Assembly: GCA_949316495.1 (NCBI GenBank)
Contig: OX439001.1
Location: 48,026,556-48,090,555 of the forward strand
DNA from: Amphiduros pacificus
Taxonomy: Eukaryota > Annelida > Polychaeta > Phyllodocida > Hesionidae
Direction of reading: 5' to 3'
Length of the DNA stretch: 64,000 bases
In this document: positions 11,854-26,800 of the stretch, piece by piece
How positions within the stretch are numbered: position 1 is the stretch's first letter
Layout: every line of letters starts with the position of its first letter
The notes under the pieces: model-generated
What the model was told of the DNA's origin: nothing
Databases searched by the model: none
Seen by the model: only the letters and a program-made list of their open reading frames with translations
Made by a program: the position numbers and the translations under genes

Positions 11854-14800
11854 ATGAATCTAGACTCGTTGTCTTTTGCCTTGTCTCAAATAAGTTATTC
11901 AGTGGCTAATCTCACAAAAAAGAACTACAAGTTCAGCATACAAGAAATTTCACACGTAAGTATACTCTTATTAATAATATAATTAGCTAAAATAGGGGTA
12001 TTGGAGTTTAATAAGGGCAGTACCAAACAACGTGATTTTGACCTCTTTTGTTCGTCTACTCACAGCTGTTTGAAAATTCTTTTTTTTTTTCTCTATTTTT
12101 GTTTCAAACCAATCGATACCTTTCCAACTTTTAACCTTAATTTTACGAAATAGCCATTGAGCCCAAATGAGATTAATGACAGTTTAAAACTAGGAAAGGT
12201 TTTATGTCATTTTAATTTAATTACCCTTTCACAACTGTCTCTGTCAATGTCAGACTGTTTTAAGTGTTTAGTTTTATAATGCAAGACTGTTGAGTTTTAT
12301 AATGTAATTAAATTAGATGCAAGTTCCCTAAAGATAGCTTTCTTTTCTCGTCCTGCTGTAACTGATTATTTTTTACAAACGGGTGAAACCTTATAACCAC
12401 GAAAGCATGGTAATTTTGTGTGTAGAAAAATAGCTTGTCATATATATGGAATGTCGGATGCCTTGCTGGCACTTTAAGTACACAATTACAGTAATTTCAA
12501 GAGTTACCATGAAAAATGGATTGTTTAATCAAGAGAGACACTTTGTAATACCAGTGATGAAAGTCTTAAGGAAATAACCTGAATTCAGGGGTTTTTTTCT
12601 TCAAATGTGAAATTCAAAATGGTCTGAACTCAGTCTGAAACATCCAAAAATGACATTTTTGAAAGGGGGTAGGGTATCTTCAGGTTAATTTTTCAGGGTT
12701 TCAAGTTTTTTCTTGAATGTTGACTTTCATCACAGTAATACAGACCAAAACAGAAAATTGCTGTCGCGGTGCTTGCTCTGATGACCCTTACATCATGAAG
12801 ATGACCAGTACAGGATTTCAAAAAATTATTTTCTTCTGAGGATATGATTCATAAAAACAACTTCTCTGATAAAGATTTTTCACAATTTAAAATGAATATT
12901 TAAACTGAACTTTGTTTGCAGTAAATTTTTTCTCTCTTTCATAAAATGATGATTTTGAACTGGAATTTATATGTGACTTTGTAAACTTTATAACAACTCC
13001 AGCTTGAAATATGTAACAAGGAAATTGGGCAAAACCCCTCAAAATGGAAACAAAATTTACTTGGGAGTAGAGTTTGAGTTTTTGAAAGGAGCTTTGATAT
13101 TTGTTAAGAGTTTGAAAAAGAAGATAACCATGCATTAATTAGCATCTTATTGATGAAAATATCAACTGTTTAAGGTCAGTATTATAAATTCTTATTTGAA
13201 GGAGTAATTTTTGTTGTGATTGACATTGCAGCTTGTTACTCTGCACGGGGCAGAGGCAGACAGGCATCTGTTCAGGTGCCTTTTTTCCCATGTGGATTTC
13301 AGTGGTGATGGTAAAAGCAGTGGAAAAGATTTCCATCAGGTAGGTTTGAATATTAAAAAATAAAGAACATAATTACACATGAGCACAGATATTAAATGTA
13401 GTAAATTGCCCACCAAATAACACAGGACTTCAGACAATTTCTCATTTACAATTAGATTTGGGCAAACATCAATAAAAGATTTCTCTTATAAATTAAAACA
13501 TTCTCAGATGAGGAAGTCAAAATTTCTTTACTTTTTATAATAGAATGACACTCAACAAGGAAGTGTACAACATAATTTTGAGTATTGGCACATTGTCACC
13601 ATACAACGTTTAGAACTGTTGTTATTGGGGTGGGGGCTTTGGATGCAGGGTTATCTGTGATTGTATTATGGCCAGTCATTACTATCAGCTGAAGCTTTTA
13701 TCATGTCAAACTGTGAAAAAGAGTCGATCAAAAGGAACTAAATTGGAACACATCGACCTAAAATGAATAAGTGTCTTTGAACACTTACAGAGTTACAGTC
13801 TTTAAGACGACATAAAAGTCTTTGTCCTACATATTTGATTGTTTCATATTTTTGCATGTCAAGAACAGTTTAATATTTTTGAACACAATACAAACATGAA
13901 AAAAGACAACAGAAGTTTGCCTGTATTATTGCACAAAATAGGTTCAAAATATATGTGCCAGCTTCCAACTAATTTAGTAGATTTTTAATGAATAATTAGG
14001 GAAGTATCATTGGTATAAATTATATTGTAGGATAATAAATGTTAAACCTGACCCAACATCCCTTGTGGCAAAGTTTCATGGATTATTTATGTCAGAACTA
14101 AATTGATAACCTGAAAGTATTGATATTGATAAGAGACATAATTTTATGGTTTGTTGTTTTGTAGACCCAATATCTAATTCAAGAGTGCACCAGACTTTTG
14201 AGTACACCAAACTTTGTGTCTACCTTGTGTTACGCAGTAGACAGCCCCCTCCATCACCAGAAGGTAAATATTTCATTATTTTCAGTAATATGATTCAGGT
14301 GGACTGCTACAATTATAAACAAATGTTGTGGGATCTTATTTAATTTGGATGAATATTCCTGAAGCTTGAAAATTATTTTTCTGAAGGAATGAATGTCATT
14401 GAATTCTAAGGAAAATTATTGTGTTTTATTGGGCCATCTTAGTAATTGTAAAATAAAGTAATGTCAAATGAGCCATTAACTCTGCTTGGCATTGATATCC
14501 AGTGTTGTTGATAAGAAATTGGAAAATATAATTTGCTGTTAATCATGAAATTATGTTTTCTCGATTATCATTGTTAATGGTTCTATTACCTTTAGACCCT
14601 GAAGTCAACTGCCCACCTTTTCCCGCAGCTGAGCAAGGTCCTCAAGCTAAATCGTGTGCAGGAGGTGGCATTTGGTCTTGCCTTGCTTCATTCATCCAAC
14701 CCTGAAACCCGCAGCTACGCCAGCCAGTTCATAAAACAAAAGTTACCACATCTACTCAACTCTTACATTGACTCAGGTAGATATGATGCTCTTGGTAAAT

Positions 14801-17800
14801 ATGTTAACATCTTGAACTCAAGACAGTAACGTACATACAGAAATCTCTAGACATTTTTAAACTGCCACAAAATTTAATTTGTCATTTGCATTCATTTTGC
14901 AGCGGAAAATAGCAGTTCAGGTGAAGGTGGACTCCAGGACATTGCTCCTGAAGTGCTTCACCAGATCCTCAGTAGTCTTGTGCAGGTCCAGGGAAAAGAT
15001 CAATTTGGCATCTCATCAGAACAAAAACAGGCATTCCTAACTTCTCTCAGGAAAGGTATGTTTGAAGTTGAATTTGGAAATATATATATTTTTTTTCATT
15101 TGATGTTTCCAAGCTATTCCTAACCAGGAGTTCCTGGTGGTGCTTGTCTTTTTAAGTATTGACATGTTGTTGTTTTGTAGATTTTCCTGAAGATCGAGTG
15201 CCTGTTGTACTTGCTCCACTCCTCTACCCAAACAGCCCTGATCCGGGCCTAGATCAACTTAACCCTCCCTCCTTCAAAATGCCCAAGTCCATGGTATGTT
15301 ACTTACTTTCACTAAATAGTTAATTGTGCAAAAAGAGATATTTAGTGTGAACAAAAAACATTGAATCACATCAAGTTTGGCCTGTATAATAGGGTATGGC
15401 ATTCATGTTTTTAGATGGAGGGATCTCTTGCGGATATGATTCTAGAGTTGGGGTATGGATGTACTGGGAACATGGAGGAATGTCGCACAACCTTGGTCCA
15501 GTTTGGTGTGCGTGACATCACAGGTGCCTCAGTGGCCCGCGTCATCAGCATGATGGCTCGCACCCCTGCAGGGCTCACAGACCCAATCTCTGTGCAGGTA
15601 ACAATATCACTTTAAATTAGAATAACCTTTAACCATTAGATCATATTGTACCTAGCTTACAGTGTTGAAAGTCTTCAGGAAATAACCTGAATTCCGTTTT
15701 TTTTTCTTCAAATGTGAAATTCAAAATGGTCTGAACTCAGTCTGAAACATCCAAAAATGACATTTCTGAAAGGGGTTAGGGGTATCTTCAGGTTAATTTT
15801 TAAGGGTTTCAGTTTTTTTCCTGAATGCTGAATTTCCCAAAACTTAGAATTTTGGTATTTTTCAGTCCATGAATGCTCCTGGAGGTGGAGGTATGTGGAG
15901 CGATGGGAAGGACAAGCCAGAGTCAGGAGGACCATCCACATGGAACGTTGACATATTTGTACAAGTCATCAAAGACCTAGCTCCCCATCTCAACTGGCGT
16001 GAAGTGATACAGGAACTGGACCACCCAGGCTTCATTGTCCTGGGTAAGCCAGGACTGCGTATCCTCATGCAGGCCTTGTTCCGAGGCCTCCAGGATGTGT
16101 TCCCCATAGAAGTCTTATATCAGCAGTGGAAGAACACAGAAGGACAATTGTCTTGGATCACACAGGCATTGAAAAATCCAGATGTGTTCTGTCTGGAGGA
16201 TTATATCATCCAGCCCGTAGTCATAGACCTCCTCAAAACGCCCCCGGATGAAGACAACCGTGATATTGCCACATGGAAGTCACTGCAGCTTGTAGAGACA
16301 TTGCTCAGACTGTCCGAAGCTGGCCATTACCAGTCTGTGTCAGATCTGTTCAAGTTTCCACTCACTCACTGCCCAGATATGCTAGTCCTAGCCTTACTTC
16401 AGATCCCAACGTGGAACACCATGAAGCATGAACTGCTGTCAGGGTTGATGCCAATCTTCTTGGGCAATCACCCAAACTCTGGTATAGTACTGCACTATGC
16501 ATGGCACTGCCAGGGTCAGTCGACAACCATCCGCACCTTAGTGATGCATGCCATGGCCGAGTGGTATATGCGAGGAGAGCACCATGACCAGACGAGGCTA
16601 TCCCGCATCCTGGATGTGGCCCAGGACCTTAAAGCTCTCTCGATGCTGCTCAATGCCACACCATTTGCATTTGTGATAGATCTCGCGTGTCTGGCTTCTC
16701 GCAGGGAGTACCTTAAGCTGGATAAGTGGCTCTCAGACAAGATCAGAGAACATGGGGTATGTGCTTTAACTTTTGTACGATAAACTAATTTGAATTATTG
16801 CCTGGAGAATAATCATGATAATTCACCTATTTTATGAACTTTTCAATTTAACCAGTCCAAAGCATGAACATACATACTCAACTTATTAATTGATCCCTCT
16901 TCACCAGCAAACATTTTCAGGCATGTGGTTGTTTTCTCCTACACAACCAGAAATCTAGGTTAAGTTTTAGCCCCTTTCCTCCAATAGTGTGTGAACCAAA
17001 CCAAACATAAATTTATAAGTCGAATTTTGTAATTATGATTTTAGGAACCATTTGTACAAGCATGTGTCAACTTCCTGAAGCGTCGATGTCCACAGTTGCT
17101 CGGAGGACTGGCAAAGGATGAACCTCAATCCAAGAGTCAACAACTGCCATCAGACACCCTGGAAACTATGCTTGCTTGCCTTCAGGCTTGTGTGGTGTAA
17201 GTTCATTGAAATACATCTCAAGCTTACCTGTGTTAACCATTTTACATGATCAGGATATGGTGTTTAATTTCTTTAAATTTTACCTTCCAGGAGCGTAGCC
17301 CAGGAGTTGTCAGAGGCAATCCTAACAATGGTGGCAAATGCCAATATAATCCTCAACAAATCAAGACAAGTACCACCTGGTGTAGTGGGAGCAAAAGCTC
17401 CCCCTGTTGCCCAAGGACCTGTCTCTCATTCAGCATTACCAGGCCTGCCTAATCCAGTCTCAAACCCTGTATGTTGATTTCTACAACTTCTGAATTCAAA
17501 TAATTTAATTCCAATAGAATAATTTCTAGAATTTTGACCCTTTGAAGATATTTAAGCACAATAAACTAATTTTTTTCCCAAAAATAATTCACAAAATGAT
17601 CACAGAGAAGAAATGAATTTATTTTGTGTGCTCTTTTGCAGATGGAAGGCCTAGGTCCAATCCCAAGTATGGGTCCAATAGGAATGCCGCCATCACAGAG
17701 AAATGCCACAACAAGCTCTGCTGTATTCCCCCCAAGTTCTGTAAATACTGCTTTCCCACCAAGTTCAGCCAATACTGCATTCCCACCCAGCTCGGTGAAC

Positions 17801-20800
17801 TCGGCTTTCCCACCAAGTTCAGTGAACAATGTGTTCCCTCCCAGCTCGGTGAATGCGCCTTTCCCTCCCAGCTCAGTGAACAATGCTTTTCCTCCTAGCT
17901 CAGTGAACAATGCATTTCCTCCTAGCTCGGTGAATACTGCGTTCCCACCTAGCACAGGTAATACAGCTTTCCCGCCTAGCACAGGTAATACAGCTTTCCC
18001 CCCAAGCACAGCAAATACTGCATTTCCTCCCAGTTCTGGAGCATTTCCTCCCAACTCTGGGGCATTTCCTCCCAACTCTGGAGCATTTCCTCCCAGCTCT
18101 GGGAATGCAGGGTTCCCATCGGGGTTGACATCATTGACATCCACGCCAGGGTCTCCTGCTAAGAACAACTTTAACAGTATGGCTCCAAGCAGTCAGGGAC
18201 AGGCCTTCAACCCTATACAGTCTCTTACATCACAGCTACAAGGTTAGGTCCTTTAATGTTGAAGTGACATTTTGATATGGTTTTAAAATATCCTTTTGTT
18301 TTATCATAATTAGATTTGGTAATTTGCACATATACATAGATACAATTTAAAATGATTTATTTTAAATTTTCTTAGAATCAAAGAAAAATCAATTGTTCTT
18401 TGTAGGGTTGAACATGCAGACTACAATGTCTACAGGGTTGAACATCCCCACTACAATGTCAACAGGACGTGCATCAACCCTGGCAGGCCTAAGTGCAGCA
18501 GCTATAGGTAGTAAGGTAGGCCCACGGTCTGGCTTTCCTGGCATGGGTGATATGAAGCCTACATCTCCTACAGTAGGACTTAGCACCAACCTGGGCGTCG
18601 GCGTTGGTGCTGGCTCCGGACAAGGAAGTGATGTCTCCAACATCTTCAATGCAGGAAGTCAGCAGTTCTCTAAAGAGATAGAAGACGAAGCTAACTCCTA
18701 CTTCCAACGTATTTATAACCATCCTCCTCACCCCACTATCTCCATAGATGAAGTACTTGATATGCTGAAGCGATTCAAGGACTCACCGGTCAAAAAAGAA
18801 CGGGTTAGTGTTGATATTTGTGATTAATAATAATGAATTGGCTTAAACATCAAAACATGTTGCACTTAAAAGATTAATATTGATTTTTGTATTTTAGACA
18901 ACAAGATATATTGGTTTCTGAAAACAAATTGTTTTTGTTGTTGACAGGAGGTGTTTGCATGTATGTTGCGCAACTTGTTTGAAGAGTACCGCTTCTTTCC
19001 CCAATATCCAGACAAGGAGCTGCATATCACAGCAGTTCTGTTTGGGGGGATCATAGAGCAGGGCCTGGTCACCTACATGGACTTGGGTATAGCACTACGC
19101 TATGTACTAGAAGCCTTGAAGAAAACACATGCAAGCAAAATGTACTTCTTTGGAGTGGCAGCTTTAGATAGGTTCAAAACCAGACTGAAGGACTACCCAC
19201 AATATTGTCAGCACCTCGCCTCTATTGGACACTTTGGACAGTTTCCACAACATCTTATTGAGGTAGGGTCAAACTGCAAAATATGATCTTGTTTATTCAC
19301 TGATCACATGTTATTTTGAGGAATGTTTGTATGAATTTATGTATATGATCTGGGTTGGCTATTTTTAGTATGTGGAATACGGAGCCAGATCTCAGGAGCC
19401 ACCCAAACGTCCACAAGGCATGGTCACATCACGGAGTCTTACTCCTGTCACAAGCACATCTTCCCCTGGGACAGTCTCTGCCATGGAATCAACTGTACCA
19501 ACCACGACCCCTACCCCTGCCCCTATTGGCAGGCCTGTGTCTGCTGTCGCAGGCACACCCACCAAAGAAAATAGACCAAACCCCAACACACAGGTATTAT
19601 CATTTGAATAATTTGAACATCAAAGTAAGCCAAGTGTCCCTGAATAATTTTCACTTTCATAGATACTTCAAACCTTACCCATTAATGAGACTCCTCAGCC
19701 TAGCATCCTAAACTCTGCGGAAGTTTCCTTTTTTTCATTCCAAATTAAAGAATGTGAGTCTTTAGAATAACAATGTTATCTGGATGGCCACCCGTGTCAA
19801 CTTGTAACCACTTGCCCCTTTCGTATTTGGTACTCATTCTGTAAAAGGATGCACAGTATATACCTCATTTAAAACCTGATCTTTAATTTCCAGCAACCGT
19901 CCATTGCCAATGCCACCAACATTGACACCCTATTGGCAGGCACGGAAGACAAGGAAGAGATCTCTGTGCCACCCGAGTCCCAGCAGGACAAAGTGTTCTT
20001 CATCTTCAACAACCTCTCACTTGCTAACATGGAGCAGAAGGCACAGGAACTGATGGAGCAGATTGGGGAGGAATACTTCATCTGGGTGGCACAGTACCTG
20101 GTGATGAAGCGAGCCAGTATTGAACCTAACTTCCACACATTGTATGCCAACTTTATCGACCATCTCAAGAAGCAAGATGTGCTCTGTATGGTGATCAGTG
20201 AGACTTATAGGAACATTAAGGTTCTGCTAAGGAGTGACAAAGGAGTGGCCAACTTCTCAGACAGATCTCTGCTCAAAAACCTGGGTCACTGGCTTGGCAT
20301 GCTTACCCTGGCCAAGAATAAACCCATTCTCCACAATGTAAGTCCAAATTGTCTCAAAAGTACCTGAGAAGATATCAGAGAGCATAATGAAACATAAAGC
20401 CCTGGGCTTAATATGTTTAAATTCAAATTTTGAACGAAGACAACAATTTTGAAATAAATATTTAATTTAAATATATATTGAATTATCTTCCTACACAAGA
20501 TTTGTATTTTAAGATGAGCGTTGGTTGTGTTATAGGATATCGACCTGAAGTCACTGCTGTACGAGGCCTACTACAAAGGTGCCCAGGAATTACTCTATGT
20601 GGTGCCATTTGTTGCCAAAGTGATCGAGTCATGTGGCAAGAGCAAAGTTTTCAAACCTCCCAATCCCTGGACTATGGGCATCATGAATGCACTGGCTGAA
20701 CTCCACACTGAACCAGATCTCAAACTGAATCTCAAGTTTGAAATTGAGGTCTTGTGTAAAACTCTCAACATTGACATCAATGTGAGTATTACAATTCATA

Positions 20801-23800
20801 ATTCTGCTTTTATTTACTGGATCAAAATTATTACTTGCATTGAACTCAAAATAATTCTCACTGCTCAGTTTTCCACATCTTGATCCCCCAGGATCAAGTT
20901 TGTGACTGAAAGTTGAATATTGCCAAATAAAAAAGGTAAACTTCTAAAATCCTCATAGCAAAATGAAAGGATTACATTAAGTAGATTTAATCGAAATATC
21001 TGACCTAAAATGGCTGTCATATTTGTTCATCGATCATATCAATTTTGCTAGGCTTGTTCTACAGTGCTGAATCATATTTACTAATGTGGCAAAGCATTCA
21101 CCAACAAAAAGTAAAGTTGTGACATCTTCGGAACAATTGAAAACAAATCAGCTGAGTGGCATTTCTACAAAATATTTGTGTGACAGAAAAGAGATTGATT
21201 TGATGTTTGTGTTACAGAATGACCTGAAGGTAGTCGTGTACCTGAAGGATACTAGCCGCTTACAGTTCATAGAAAATCAGTTGTCTGCTCCAAAACCCAA
21301 AGACCCAACACAGCAGCAGCAACAACAACATCAGCATCTTCAGCAACAACATCAACAACAGCAACAGCAGCAACAACAACAAATTCAGCAACAACAACAA
21401 CAACAGCAGCAGCAACAACAACAAATTCAGCAACAACAACAACAACAGCAGCAGCCTGCCACTCCCCAGCCAGAGGAGCCATTAATGCCGATAATGCCGC
21501 CACCCCCGAGTACAGGGATGACGCCAACCACCACGGTGGCCATACAGAGCAGCACCCCGACCACCCCAGCTACCACGTCTGTGTCCACTCCCCCACAGCC
21601 ACAGTTCTCATACCACGACATCAACATCATGTCACTCACTGGACTCTCACAACACGTCAATATCAACGAACAGGTAAGGTCTCCTCAAAGATTGATGCTT
21701 GAGAAGAGCAATTAAAAATGATTTTTTTTAATGGACTTGTCCCCGCAGATTCCTCCCAGAGAGAATTTTTTAACCCAAATAATATGATTTGTGATTTCAG
21801 CTCAGCCTGTTCCAGGCTCATCCCCAGCTTAAACAGTTTGTGCGTCCAGCAATTGAGCGCTCAGTGCAAGAACTTCTGCCACCAGTTGTGGAGCGATCCA
21901 TCAAGATTGCACTTACCACATGTGAGCAGATTGTCAAGAAAGACTTTGCATTGGACCCAGAAGAGGCTCGAATGAGGGCAGCTGCCCATCATATGGTGCG
22001 CAACATGACAGCTGGTATGGCCTTAATTACGTGCCGGGAACCACTGCTCATTAGCATCAACAATAACATCAAGACCGCATTCCTGACAGCCCTCAGAGGC
22101 GCCACACAGCCACAGAAGGAGCTGATAGAACAGGCAGCACAGCTTGTAGCTCAGGACAACACAGAGCTGGCGTGTGCCTTCATACAGAAAACTGCCGTAG
22201 AGAAAGCCATCCCAGAAATAGACAAGAGACTGGCCACAGAGTTTGAGCTGCGTAAGCATGCGAGGACAGAAGCTCGCCGTTACTGTGACCCTGTGGTGCT
22301 TACATATCAGGCAGAGAGAATGCCGGAACAGATCAGGCTCAAAGTGGGCGGAGTCACACAGCAACAGATTGCAGTGTATGAGGAGTTTGCGAGAAATATC
22401 CCAGGATTCCTGCCTACCAGCCATGACGGCACCCAGAACTTCCTGGCCAAACCTCAGACACAACCACCAGGTGGCGTTAGCCTGCATGCTGATATCACCA
22501 ATGTAAGTAGAAATCAGACACCTATATTAAAGTTTTATTATTATTATTATTAGAATACAAGCATAAAATTTGAATTTTGTAATAAATGAAGTTTTATTAA
22601 ATTTGTGTTGAAAGTGAATCTACTTTTCACCCTTTCAGTCAAAGTCATTATATAAGAAGCACTTTGTATTACAGATTATCAAGCAGCCACCAGTCACTTC
22701 CACAGATGTGACAGGCATGCAGTCCTATGTGACGGATGAGATCACCCAGATCTATGACAAGATAGCTCGTGAGATAGAGCAGCATGCAGTGATGACACCT
22801 CCAAACAACCCACAGGTAGTGCAGCTTCACAGCCTGATGGAGGCCGTCCTCCTTGCCAGAAACTCAAGAGAGATTGTCACAGCGCTTGCTCTCTTACACA
22901 AGGTATAAATCAATTTTTTTTTAAGTTTCAATTATTTTTTTTAAAGACATGATCACAAAAATGATAAGGATTTTATTGTCACATTCTGTATTGGTTGTTT
23001 GTAGGCAGTAGAAGGACTTTTGGATGGTTATTCAAGTGTGCCACCTGATCCTGAGCTGATGCTGAGATTTCGAGACTGCCACCTGCTGGTGTTGAAGGGC
23101 TTGCAGGATCACCGTGCCTATGGGCCACAATGGACCAACAAACAGGTCACAAGGTAAAGGGCATAAGTACTTATACAAGATAATTTATTTATTGGAATAT
23201 ATTGGTATAAATTATAAATTACTGAGAATGGAAAAACGAGTTGATATTGTTAATTACTATTGGTTTGAAACTTGGACTGGTTGCTTCAATAGATGTTTGA
23301 TGGAATGTCGCGAGGACTACCGGTACAACCTGGAGGCAGTGGAGGTTCTCATCCGGAGCCACCTGGTCAACATGCAGCAGTACGACATGCACCTTGCCAC
23401 CTCTATGGAGAACGGACTGAGCTACATGGCGGTCGCCTTCGCCATGCAGCTTGTACAGAGGTTCTGCCTCGATGACAAGCATGGTACCCACGAGGCTGAC
23501 TTCTATAATGCCATCGAGACACTTGCACGCATTGCAGCTCACTCCAGACAGGCACCAGAAGGGTCAGTATTTAACATTTAGCCTTGATCTTTTTGAGGTT
23601 AATATTGTTCTTTGTGGGGAATTCTTGCTAAATGAAAATTTTCTGTGGGAAAAAGAGAGATGAGGTGCAAATAAATGGTATTAATCATTTTTCTTTCTTT
23701 TTTTCTTTTTAGACTGACACCACTGATCGAAACCATTCGTCAGAGAAATGATGGAGGCCTGTTGGATCGTGCACCAGGTGGACCTACATCAATGATGCAC

Positions 23801-26800
23801 TCTGGGATATCTCAGGCACGTGAGTTTGATGACCCACCAGGCCTGCATGAGAAGACAGAGTACCTCCTGAGAGAATGGGTTAACATGTACCATTCTCCAG
23901 CAGCTGGAAGAGACAGTACAAAGGCCTTCTCAGCATTCGTACAGCAGGTTTGTATTAACAGATTCATCTTCCATTTTCTTGGATAGTAAAGAGATCTTTA
24001 AAAAAAAACATGTCTAATGTGTGTCTTCAGAGACATATGTACTTCAACTTGTCTTGTGTGTTACAGATGCACTCCCAGGGCATCCTGAAGACAGATGACC
24101 TCATCACCAGGTTTTTCCGCTTGTGCACAGAGATGTGTGTTGACCTGTGCTATCGAGCATTGGCTGAGCAAACGTTTGGCTCAACCCTTGTTCGAGCCAA
24201 GTGCTTCCACACTCTGGATGCCTTTGTCAGACTCATAGCCCTACTGGTCAAACACTCTGGGGATACTTCAAACACAGTCACCAAGATCAACCTACTGAAT
24301 AAGGTAGCTTCTCACTCTTTGATGATATCTGGTTGCTGCTACATTGAATATTTTTAAAATATGCTTTTAACAGAGAACCATATCCTGAAGAAGTGTGTTG
24401 TGTGCACATGATTGGAATATTTTTGTTTTATGCGCATGATTTGAATACAACAATATATTGTGCCATTCGGTAAGACAGAAAAAAATGTGTGTATTTGATT
24501 AAATTAAAATGGTGAATTTATGTTTTGTATTGCTAGGTGCTTGGTATTGTGGCTGGGGTCTTACTTCAGGACCATGAGGTGAGACACACCGAGTTCCAGC
24601 AGCTGCCGTACCACCGTATCTTCATCATGCTCTTCATTGAGCTCAATGCTCCCGAACACGTCCTGGAGAGCATCAACTTCCAAGTGCTCACTGCATTCTG
24701 GTTAGCATCACTTTCTCACAAATCTCTTAATGCCACTTTGATGGAGTCAAAAAAAAATTGTTCTCCACAAACAAGTTATGACATAGATATTCTTACATTA
24801 AATATTTAAGTGATTTAGAAGCAGATTTATCTTCCTTTTCCACCAGAGGTTGTAATAAAGTAAAACTTTTACAAAGTTAAGTCCTGAAGTTGATTGATTA
24901 GAGTTTGTAATTATTGTGCTTTCAGTAATACATACCATATTCTGCGTGCGGCGAAGGCACCAGGGTTCGCCTATGCCTGGTTAGAGCTGGTCTCGCACCG
25001 GGTGTTCATAGGCCGAATGCTAGCCATCTCGCCCCAGCAGAGGGTAAGGGACACGCCAGGATTTTCCTCAGTTCTTGAAGATAGGAAGGTAGGGAACTGC
25101 GCCAAGGAGGTGACCTTTTCTGACCTTAATCCACTAACAAATTTGATCATAACTGCCTTGTCTGCCATTGATTGATTGCACTCTCCATTAACAACCATTG
25201 GTTGTAATTATATTAACATATATTTTGTGAACTTGTATTCAAGTATCATCATGATATTTAATTTTAATCCAAAAATTGAAGAATTTGATAGTCAAATTCA
25301 TGAAAATTTTCCTGGTCATTTTATTCGATTGAATTATATTGAACACAAGGCCACAATATAGTGGTGCACCATGATAATGCAGTTGAAAATGGGGTTCATC
25401 CTCAAAAGTTCTTAATGTGTGGGTTTCAACTATGTCTCTTTTATTTCTTATTCTTTACATGACTAATTTTGTAGGTGAATACTTGATATTTTTGCAAACC
25501 ATATCTGTTTTATATTAACTCCTCTTTTCAGTGGCCTATTTTTGTCTCCAGCCCAACAAAGTTGGAGAGGGACATTAAAACTCCAATTGCTTTGAAATTT
25601 GACACTGATATTCTCTACATTAATAATTCTGATTAGTTAAACTGTGACTGTTCAGTGACCTTATTAACCTCTCAAATAAGGTCAACATCAAATTGGGTTG
25701 TTAGTACAATAAAAAGTGTCCAATAAAAGTGACCAATAAAAAAGTGTCCATCACGAGGAACTCACAGCCTGTTTTTTTATTGCCATTTTTAACTGTGCTG
25801 ACTATTAGATATATTTAGCAAATATCATGCACATCATTTTCATTTCAAATAGCAAGTGTGGATAGAGAAAGAAAATACTTTTCAGAAACTCCTAATCATT
25901 TGTAATCATTTGTGATTAAGACACTTAATAGTCTGGGAAGTTTTCCAAATCTGTGAAAATATTTTTTTTGATTTCTTATTGAAAAAGTATCCATCTTTAC
26001 AATAATTAACATCTTTTTAATAACCATATATTGACATGTTGAAACCTACCCTAAAATGCATGTAATTATATCCTAATTAGGCATATTTCTCATGGGTAAA
26101 CCAAATCTGGCTCTCTCCCTTGACCTTAGACCTCCTTTTAGGTCTTGGCCCTGCAACAGAATCAGTGTAACATTAAATCATATAGAAAATGGATATCACT
26201 GAAGTGGAAATAAACAACAGAATAAGGAAAAAATATTGAGTGAAAATATTAAAAAGATTACATATCAAATTTGACAAGTTACTATTATCTGTTTAGATTA
26301 TTTGGATGTGGAAGATTTTGTTTCATTTGTGAAAAAAAAACGCTTTTCCATGTATTCATACCATATTCTCCACAATGGGCAACTATTACTGTTATGTCTT
26401 ATGTCTGGTATCAGAGCTATAGAAGTTTTATTATTATTATTATTATTACTGTGATTTTGATTATATTAATAATAGAAAGTCAAATACTAAGAAAAGTTCA
26501 AATTCTGATATACTTATATTGGTCTGAGGGGTAACAGTTATTCCGAGAAACAGGAACTCTAAAATTGCTTGTATGGAGAAAAGTGGTATTGGTGTTGTGC
26601 GCTTGCTGTCATCTGGTTCTGGTGTAGACATTGACATCTATGTACTAATCCTTGTATATTGCTTCATTGGCTATTGCTCTCACTTACCAACTTTCTTTTT
26701 CTATTATATTTTATAGAAAAACTTACGATGCACTTTTTATCCTCACAAAAAAGTCTGCTTAAACTGTTATTGGTGTTATTGCATGAAGGTTTATGGTATA

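Noticed and set aside
17566-18168. Minus-strand 200-codon Gly-rich frame ([11 protein letters not shown] repeats)
   Set aside because: Antisense shadow of the CNOT1 FPPSS repeat; the plus-strand frame is flanked by phase-matched splice sites and conserved CNOT1 sequence.
21260-21527. Minus-strand poly-Leu and poly-Val/Ala frames
   Set aside because: These are antisense shadows of the CNOT1 glutamine tract.
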